A DNA stretch of 64,000 nt from Pseudonocardia hierapolitana (GTDB lineage Bacteria; Actinomycetota; Actinomycetes; Mycobacteriales; Pseudonocardiaceae), in assembly GCF_007994075.1 (NCBI RefSeq), contig NZ_VIWU01000001.1, forward strand, positions 3,410,001 to 3,474,000, given 5' to 3'. Numbering within the stretch: the first letter of the stretch is position 1; every line of letters starts with the position of its first letter. The notes under the pieces are model-generated. The model was not told the origin of the DNA. It saw nothing but the letters and a program-made list of their open reading frames with translations, and made no database searches. Shown here in pieces: positions 1 through 9,400 of the stretch. Made by a program: the position numbers and the translations under genes.

Positions 1-482
1 CCGTGGGACACCGGCAGCTCGTTGCCGTCGACGAGGGCCGTCGCCGCCCCGGGCAGGCGCGCACGGACGGCCTCGACCAGCATTTCGCTCCACCCGGTCG
101 TGCTGCCGCTCCGCACGCACCCCTGCTCGGCGAGGAGCGCACCGAACCAGCCCAGGACGGCGTCCCGATCGAGCCGCTCGCACCGACTCACCACCAACTC
201 GGTCCACACCTTCGGGACCTGGACCGTGTCCGGGATCGAACGCAGGCGCAGCTGGTGGAAGGGCGCAGCGGGCCGAGGCTCGTCGAGCGGAATGCGAAGC
301 TCGGAATCGCAGCAGACGATTTCGACGTTCACCGCCAGCGGTTCGAAGAGGTCCTGCCCGACAGCAGCCAGCGCGTCGAACGCCATGGTGGCGAGCGCCA
401 ACTGGTCATCACCGTCATCAGGGGCCGTGAGCTCGGCGAACCGGTGAGGACGACCGCGGGTCCAGATGCTCACCTCGGTCAT
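1..482 (-). CDS. Putative immunity protein of the giant toxin (partial, runs off the window)
   Basis: The frame is open from an ATG at 480-482 to the window edge, about 160 codons without a stop. Its ATG overlaps the TGA of the giant gene in an ATGA arrangement, so the two are translationally coupled. The sequence is soluble-looking, with no membrane segment, two adjacent Cys near residue 50, and a mix of acidic and hydrophobic residues. I do not recognise a family. The position directly after a gene with a toxin-like C-terminus is the classical place for a cognate immunity gene, so the function is inferred from context only. The 3' end is missing, so total length is unknown. It could instead be an unrelated small conserved protein. 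Confidence 0.55.
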   Translation of the reverse strand, partial: MTEVSIWTRGRPHRFAELTAPDDGDDQLALATMAFDALAAVGQDLFEPLAVNVEIVCCDSELRIPLDEPRPAAPFHQLRLRSIPDTVQVPKVWTELVVSRCERLDRDAVLGWFGALLAEQGCVRSGSTTGWSEMLVEAVRARLPGAATALVDGNELPVSH

Positions 483-3400
483 CGGATCCCCACGTGCGTC
501 CACGTCTTGCCCTGCCGCTCGAACCCGATCCAGCGGCCGAACTGATCGACCAGCGTCACCCGGTCGAGCAGTTCGTTGTTCTCCACCTTGGAGAGGTTCC
601 GGGCGAAGTCGTCGAAGAAGTTGCTCGTCCTGGGGCGTCCGTCCTTGCCGAGGATCGGCGCGCCGTCGGGGCGGAGGAGGTTCACGGTACCGTCCCGCCC
701 GAAGTCGCGGATCGCACCGCCGAACGTCTTCCGCCCGATGTCGAGACTCATGTGGATGAGGGCCTGCGGGCTGCCCTCCACCGGGTTTCCGGCATCCAGG
801 CGCTTCCTCACCTTGTCCGCCGCGTGCCGCACGCCCTTCGACAGGTCCCCGACGTGGGCGACCGGGTTGGCGACCGACGTCACCTCGACCGCCGCGACGA
901 CATCCCCACGGCCCGTCTCGACAGCCAGGTCGAACTCCGGCAGCCGCTCGTCCTCCGTGCCCTCGCGGATCGGCGCGTTCTGCTCCCGGCCGACCCGCAC
1001 CCGGTGACCGGGGAACTCGTCCGCCAGCCGCCGAGCGTCACGCAGCTCGGCCGCGGCCTCGGCCAGTTGTTCCGGCGCCTTCTTGCCGTTGAACTCCCTC
1101 CAGTCGCCCATCCCGACGACCCGGCCCGCGTCCTCCGCGGCCTGTGCTGCGTCGATCTCGGCCTGGACGTCGTCGACGCCGTGGGCCGGGTTCGGCTGCG
1201 GAGGGCCGCGCGGCGTCGCCGGGTCACCCGCTCCCGGGGTGCCCCGGTCCTTGGTCGAGCCGACCGGCGGGACGTGGGACAGATCCGGCCTGGTCCAGTC
1301 GGCCCACCCGCTGCCGCGCACCAGGAGCTTCTGGATTTCGTCCAGCTCGGCCCTGGCCTGCCCGTCGGTCAGCCGGCCGCGCTGGTCGTAGAAGCGCAGA
1401 TCGCCACCGACCTTGAGCCCGTACATCATGTGCGAGGAGGGCGCACCGTCCCGCCAGCCCCACGTCACGATCTCGCTGCCGTCCGGGAGGTGCGCCACGT
1501 CGCGCTCGAACTGTGCCTTCGAGACGTCGGTGAAGCGACCGCCGAAGGTCCCCTCGACCATGCCGCGCGCGATGTCGGGGTCGTGCGAGCCCGGCAGCGC
1601 CTTCGGGATGTCGCCAGGGATCACCGCATCGACGTCGGGCGACCCACCGTACGTGCACACCGCGTTGACGCAGTTCGCGTCCGGCCCGAGATCGTGCCGA
1701 CCGTCCACGTCGATCCGCAGCTTGCCCGGCGCGAGGTCGTGGCCGCCGGTCACGGACTTCAGCAGGCCCTTCGAGGCGACTTGCCCGACACCGCTCGGGA
1801 TGACCATCAGCGGCCCGGACGCGGCCGTCGACAGGGTGCCGACCGGATCCCAGATGAGGTTCCGATCCGCCTCGCCGGAGAAGATCTTTCCGAGCATGTC
1901 CATGCTCTGGTTCCACTGGTGCTTCAGCGGCCAGACGCGAGCGTTGTACTGCTCCTCCGTCTCACCAGGGCGACGCGGCTCCTCCACGCCGGTCCAGCCC
2001 TGGCGGCCGATGTTGGAGAACTGGACGACGTAGGGATTGGTGTCGTACCGGTGCTTCAGCGGCCAGACGCGGGCGTCGTACTCGGCGTCGGTCTCCCCGG
2101 GGAGGCGCGGCTCCTCCACACCCGTCCATGCCAGGCGGCCGAAGTTGGCGAGCTGGGTGCCGGTGTCCTCGACGACCGACACGACCTCGTTGCCGACGCT
2201 CTCGGCCACGTCCCCGGCGCCCCGGCCGAGGTTGATCAACCGGCGCCCGGTGGTGTCGTGGGTGTTGGCGCCGATCGTGATCGGCGTGAACAGCGGGCCG
2301 TAGGTCGTGAAGCTGCCCGAGTTGTGCTCGTCGGGCGACTTCGACTCGATGTGCCCCGACCCGGTGCCCGTCGAGTGCGCGTTCCACGGGTCCGCGACGC
2401 CGTGGCAGCTGCCTGCGCCGGTGCCCGTGCAGTTGCTCCAGGTGTCGCGGTCGCTGTCGACGTGGGTGCGGTAGCTGCCACCGCAGACGGTGCCGAAGCT
2501 GCCGGAGCAGGACCCGCCGGCGAGCGCCTCACCGTGGAGGGACATCGACTCGCCCTTGAGGTTCATGCCCGTGAGCGCGAGGGCCCAGCTCGAGACACCG
2601 CAGCTGCCCGCCGCCTGCTGGCCGCAGGTGTGGTCGGCGTCGGCGACGTTCATGCCGTTCAGGTCGTGCGCGGTGGTGTGCGCGTGGTAGCTGCAGTCAG
2701 GCCCGACGCCGCCCTGGCAGGCCGCGAACGCCTGGATGCGGTTGTTCTCCACGGCCAGCCCGGCCGCCGTGTAGCACGCCTTGCCGGTCGCGCTCGACGT
2801 CTTGCAGTCGGCGTTCGCCTCGGCGCTCAGCTTCTCCTTGTCCGTCTTGATCCCGGCGTCGCTGTGCGTGCTGGCCTTCCAGTCGCATGCCAGGCCCTCG
2901 AGGCACACCCCGTACGAGATGACGGGGTTGCCCGCTCCGGTCAGGGTCTCGCCGTGGCAGCCACCCGACCCGACACCCGAGCAGTCCCCGACGGTCGAGG
3001 AGCCGAGGTCGATGTGCGTGGAGTAGCTGCCCTGGCAGTTCGCGCCCGCGGACCCGACGCAGTAACCAAGGGCGTCGATCTTGAAGTTCTCCCGCTCGCG
3101 GTCGGGCGTCAGCTCGGCCTTGACGCCCAGCACGCACCAGCCCGCACCGGTCTGGCCGCACTGCTGGTGCGCCTTGCCCTCCGCGATGAGGTTGTGGGCA
3201 TCCGCGTCGCCGACCCCGCTGAACCGGCAGCCCGGGCCCTTGCAACCGAGGACCAGCCGCGTCACGCCGTTGGCGTCGACCTCGGTGTACGCGGTGGTGC
3301 CACAGCCACCGCCGCCGAAGCCGCCGCTGTCACCGCAGTCGGAGCCGCCGTTGACCTTCGTGGTGGGCGTCTTCAGGTCGGCGTCGCTGTGCGCGGAGTA

Positions 3401-6400
3401 GCTGAAGCGGCATGCTGCCCCGGGGCTGCCGGCGCAGGAAGAGCCCGCACTCGCCGACTTGTCGTTCGCCATCGCGGTCGCGGACGTCGCGCAGAACCCG
3501 CCGGAGCCGCTGCCGGAGCAGTCCGCGTCGGCGTGCGCGTAGTGCTTCGGGTCGTGGTAGGCATCGGCCACCGAGTGGGACTCGAAGCTCGCACTGCAGT
3601 TCCACGCACCCGAGCAGGACGCCGATGCGCTGGCACCCGTCGGGCTCGCGCTCGCCCGCGCCGTGACCGACACCCCACCGGCGCCCTGACCGCCGCCGCC
3701 GGAGCCGGACGCCGACGCCCGCGCCCAGTGCCGGACGGTCGAACCACCCGCACCTGCTCCCTGGTACGAGGCCGACTGCGATGCGCTGGCGGAGTAGGAG
3801 TGGCGGCAGTTGGCCGCGCCGGAACACGACGCAGAAGCCGAAGCCCACCCCGGGCCGGACGAAGCCTGGGCCGTGACGACCACCCCGCCGCTGCCGAAGC
3901 CGCCGGCACCGGATCCGGACGCCGAGGCCCGCGCGCCGCGAGCGGACGCGGACACCGCAGCGGAGTAGGAGTGCCGGCAGGTCACCCCCGCCGTACCGGC
4001 GCACGACGCCGACGCCTGCGCGAACCCCGGACCGCGCGAGGCCGACGCGGCGGTCATGACCTGGCCACCACCGGCCCCGCCGCTGCTGTGGCCGACCGCG
4101 TCGGCCCTCGCGCTCCCGGCCCGGGCGTGGCTCGCCGCGCGGTAGGAGTGGGAGCAGCCCGCGCCCTCGCACGCCGCCGACGCCACCGCGAGTCCCGTTC
4201 GCGCATCGACGGCGGCGCTGGTGGCGCACCATCCGGCACCCGCGCCCCCAGTCGCGCCGCACCCGGCATCCGCGTCCACCCGGGTCCCGCCCTCGGCCCC
4301 GGAGGCGGTGCTGGACGCCGCGAAGCTGCGCTGGCAGACCGCGCCGGCCCCGCCCTGGCAGGACGTCGCCGCCTGAGCCCCGGCGGCACTCGCCGCAACC
4401 TGAGCCGCGGCCGTGCACTCGCCGCCACCGGCTCCCGCGGTGCAGTCCGTCCGCACATCCGCCCGGTTCAGCCCGGCCCGCGTCGGCACCGCGGCCGTGC
4501 CGACGGTCTCGATGCGGCACCCGGCGCCGGCGCAGGCGGCGGTGGCATCGACGAAACCCTTGGCGGACAGCCCCGCGGACGTCACCGAGCATCCGCCCGC
4601 CGCCGCGCACGTCGAGGCCGACCGCCCGCGGACGCCCGCGTCATCCACCGCCGTGACGTCCGTCGCCGTGACGTCCGTCGCCGAGGACGTACGCGTCGCG
4701 CAGCCTGCTGCGGTGCCGTCGTCGCACAGTGCCTCGGCGAGCGTGGAGGAGGTCGCGAACCGCTCGTCCGGCCGCGCATCGGCGTGCGAGGCGGTCGTGC
4801 TGAAGCCGGCCGAAACGGCTGCCATGCACGGGGCCGTGCCGGTGCACGCGGTGTCGCCGGTGCTGCGGCTCGGCGTCCCGTCGCCTGCAGTGGCTCCCCC
4901 GGTCAGCGCGGCGGTGCAGCCGGCCTCCGGGCAGACGGCCCGCGAGCCGGCCTTCCCGCTGCTGGAGGTTCCCGGGATCGGCTTGCCTGCCGCGTCGACC
5001 CCGGCGATGTCGTCGGCAGTGGCGGACACTTCGCTCGTCACCGCGCACCCGGACGCAGCGGCGGTGCAGGTCGCCGAGGTGTGCGACCCGCCGGCACCAC
5101 CAGTGGTGGCGGCGGTCGTCCCCGCGACGCAGTTCGGTCCTGCGCACAACGCGTGGGCGGACGACTCGCTCGTGGTGGCCGGGGCGCCGGTCACCGGCCT
5201 CGCGGCCAGCTCGGCTGCCTCCGACGCGGCCACCCGCGCCTGCTCCGCCCGTGCCACCGCGTCCGCGGCGGCCTTCCTCTGCTCTGCTGTGGCATCCGCC
5301 CGGCTCGCAACCCGTGCGGCCAGTGCGGCGTGGTACTCCGCCTGCGCGGCCTGCTCGGCCAGCGGCACGGCGGTGGACTTCCGGTCTTCCGCGATCACGT
5401 CGGCCACGACCTGGCCCGACGCCGCGGTGGCGCTGGTCTGCGCCCGGCAGCCGCTCACGCCCGTGGCGCAGCTGCCGCTGGTGGTGGAGCCACCTGCCGG
5501 TGGGCCGCGCGCCCCGATCGAACCGTTGCCCGCGGACGGGCCGTCGGTGCCTGCCGCCGGGCTGCGCGCCACCCCGGTGCAGGCGACGCTGCTGCCGGAG
5601 CAGTCGAGCGTGGCGTTCGCCATCGTCCAGCTGGACGCGCCGGGAACGGTGGGCGCTCCCGAGTTCGCCGACGACCCGGGCGCCGTGGGCACCGGCGCGA
5701 CCGGCTGCTCCTGCTGCGGCTGGGTGCCCTGCGGAGCGTCACCCGTGGTGCCGGAGCTCACCGTCGCGTTGGCGGTGGAGCGCTCGGCCACGAGCGGGGT
5801 GATCACGTTCGCGGACGGGTCGGACGAGGCACCGGAGTTGGTGACGGCCTGGCACACGCCGCCGGTGACGCCCTCGCACGAGCCCTCGCCGTGCGATCCG
5901 CGCGCCGCGGGCGACACGAGCGGGTCGGTGGCGTTCGCCGCGCTCGACACGGAGCCGGTGCAGGCGATCTCGCCCGCGCAGGTCATCGCCGCGCCCGCGG
6001 CCGATGCCGCGGACGGGCCCGCCGGCAGCCGGGCCGCGTTCACCTGCTGCGGGCCGCCGGCCAGCGCCAGTGCGGCGCCGGGGCCGCTGGAGGCCGTCGA
6101 GACCGACTGGACGTTGCAGCCACCGGTCGCGCCCGTGCAGGACGCGGCGCCGTCGGAGCTGCGCGTCAGCGCGCCGTCCCATGCGGTCGTGCTCGTGCGG
6201 ACCGAACCCGTGCAAGCCGCACCCGGCGCGCACACCACGGACGCGTTCGCGGCGGTGGTGGACGACGGCCCCGTCGTCGGCCGGCCCGGCAGCGGAAGCC
6301 CGGTGTTCGGGTCGGTGGCCACGAAGTCGTTCGCGCTCGACGCCGCCGAGCTCGTCGTGCCGACGCACCCACCGCCCGTCACCGTGCACTCCGTGGACGC

Positions 6401-9400
6401 GGAGGTCCCACGGGCATCCGGCGTGACCGCGGTGTCGCGGGCGCTCGTGGCGGAGGTCGCCTTGCCGCCGCACCGGGTTGCGGCACCCGCGCACTCCGCC
6501 GACGCGTTGGCGGTCGACACGCTCACCGGACCCGACACCGGCACGACACCGGCCACCGTCTCGCCCGGGGTGGGCTCGCGGTCGGACACGAGCGTGTCCG
6601 AGGCCGTCGAGCACGTGCCACCGGCACCGTGCACCGAGCAGGACGAGGACCCGTTGCTGTCGCGCACCCCCGGCACGTCTCCGGAGGCGGCGCCCGACGT
6701 CGCGCTGTCGCCCGTTCCCGCGCACCCCTCGATCGCGCAGGAAACGGTGGCCCCAGCGGCGCTGGTGGCGAACAGCTCCCGAGCCGGCTCCCCGATCGCC
6801 GCGTTGCGCGTCGACCCGGACTTCGGCGAGACCGCGCTGTCCCCGACCTCGGAGGCCGCCTCCGCCGCGCACCCGCCGGCCGTCGCGGTGCAGGACGACG
6901 ATCCGCCGGTCTCCCGCACGGGCGCCGCCGCGCCCACGACCGCCGGGCTTCCGGTGGCCTTCCCGCTCGTCGATCCCGCGGCGCTCCCCGTGCACGCGGT
7001 GTCGCAGTCGACGCTGCCACCCGCTGTGCTCGAGGCCGACCTGTCGCCGTCCTCGCCGTCGGCCCGCGAGCCGCTGCGCGCCGAGCAGGAGCCGCCGTCG
7101 ACCGAGCAGTCCGCGGTCGCGGAGGTGGCCGACTCACGCGCGCCGGCCGCGGAGGCGACCGAAGCGTCGGTGCTCGTGCGGGCGGAACCGGTGCACCCGG
7201 TGTCGCACCCGGTCTCGGCGTCGGCGACGACCTCGCCGTCGTCGCTCACGTCGACCCGGCTGGAGGTGCCGCACCCGGCGGCCGACTCGCACCGCGCCGA
7301 GCTGCTGCCGGTGACCCGCGTCTCGGCGGACTCGTCCGCGGAGGCGAGGGGAACGGTGTCCCGACCGTCACCCGGCTCCCCGCTGTCGCGACCGGAGCCG
7401 CTCGACTCGCTGCGGCACGTCCCGCCGCCGGACTCGCATTCCGCGCTCGCGCCCTCGCGGTCGGCCTTGCTCGACTGCCCGCAGTCCCGGGAACCACCGT
7501 CGCACCGCGCGGACGACCGCGTCTCCGTGCCGTCAGCACCGCGGCTGGACGCGCTGCTCCCGCAGCCGGTGTCGTCACACGACGCCTCGGCCTTCGAGCC
7601 ACCCGACTCCGAGGACGCCCCGCAGTTCGACACCCCGGACAGGCACAGCTTCCGCTCGAAATCGCGCTTCCCGTCGGCGGACTCGCTCGCCGACCCGCAG
7701 CCCACGAACGCCCCGTCCGCGTCACATCCGGCGGTAGCACCCTCGCCGTCGAGGTCGTCCTCGGACACCGTCCGCACCTCGCGGTCGGTGGCGTCCATCA
7801 ACTCGTCGGTGGCGTCGTATACGTCGTCCCGCCGCTTCTCGTAGTCGGCGACGTTCTTCTCGTGCGTCTCGCGGTCGACGACGCCGGAGGCGACCTGCTC
7901 CTCCTCGGCATCCAGCTCCGACTCGCGCTCGCTCAGCTCGCGGTGACCGTCGACGACCTCGTCGACCAGCTCCACCCGGTCCGGCGACAGCTCGTCCCGG
8001 TTCTCGGCGGCCTTCCGCTCCCGCTCCGCGTGCTCGGCGGCCTTCTCGTCGTAGTCGGCCTGGGCCGTCTCCCCCGAGGCGACCTTCGCCTTCTCCCGCT
8101 CGAGCTCTTCCTTGCCGTTGTCGACCTCGATCCGGTCCTCGAGCACCTGCTCGGTCAGTTCCGGAGAGTCGTCGTAGTCCTTGTCCTCGTCGCTGTCGTC
8201 GTCCCGGTCCTCGTCGTCGGACTCGCGGGACTCCTCCTCGTCGCTCTCGTCGGAGCTGAAGAGCGCGACGGCGTCGGCCGGCGGGCCGCGCGGGTCAGCG
8301 GGATCGTCGGTACGCAGCAGCGCCTGCTGCGTCTCGGTGTCCCCGGCGGCGTCGAGCCCGTCGGCCGCTTCCGCGGTCAGCTGCTCCCATGCTGCCTCCT
8401 CCGCATCTGATCGCGAGTCGCCGGTGTCGGAGTCCGCGTCGGCCGCGTCCTCGACGGCGCCGCCGACCTGCTCGGTGACCTTCGCCGCGAGCGCGGTGAC
8501 GCGCTCGGAGTCGGGGTCCTCGGACGCCTGCGTCGTGTCCTCGTCCGCGTCCGGTCGCTCGGCGACGTCCGCGTCGGACTCGTCGCTCTCGGCGGCGTCG
8601 TCGGTCGCGGTGTCCTCGGTGAGGTCGTCGACGACCCGGGCGACCGCCTGCTCGACGTCGGCGCCGTCCGCGGTCGCGGCTTCCTCGTCGCTGGACTCCG
8701 CGGCGTCCTCGTGCTGCTCGCTCGTGACGACCCCGGACTGCCCGACGCGGTCCGCGGCGTCCGACTCGTCGTCGCTCGACTCGTCGTCACCGCGCTGTCC
8801 GGTCTCCTGCTCCTCGGACCCGTCGGTGCTCTCCTCGTCCCGGCTCTCGTCGTCGAGGTGCTGCTCGAGGGTGTCGGGCTCGTCGGCAGCCTGCTCGTCG
8901 GTGGAGTTGTCGTCGGCCGGCTCGTCGTCGCGCTGCTCGGCCGGCTCCTGCTCGTCGGTGTCCCGCGCCTGCTCGTCGGAGGAGTCCTCGCTCGACTCCT
9001 TCTCGGAATCGTCGTCCGACTCGTCCGCGGGTGCCGCCCCTTCCTCCTCGCGCTCCGCCAGCTCGTCGCTCTCGTCCTTCGACCGCTCCTCGCGGTCCTC
9101 GTCCGAGTCGGCCTCGTCCGAGCGGTCGTCGTCGCGCGAGCCCTTGTCGGAGTCGGAGTCGGAGTCGGACTCCTCGGAGTCGTCACCCGACTTGTCGCCG
9201 GAGTCGTCGTCCCCCGAGTCACCGGAGTCGTCGCCGGAGGACCCGGAGTCCGAGCCCTCCCCGTCGTCCGTGGCGGCGGCGGGCCGGCTGGAGCCTGCCT
9301 TCGCGATCCCGGCCTGCGCGGCGACGACCGGCACGGCCGCGGCCGCGGGCGACGCTGCCGTCAGCGCCGCGCCGAGCCACAGGGCGACGACTCCGAGGGC

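Noticed and set aside
494..8410. A plus-strand open frame of more than 2600 codons opposite the giant gene
   Set aside because: It is Arg/Ala/Gly-rich with no domain, and arises because the Ser/Ala/Asp codons of the real minus-strand gene give few stops in the antisense frame.
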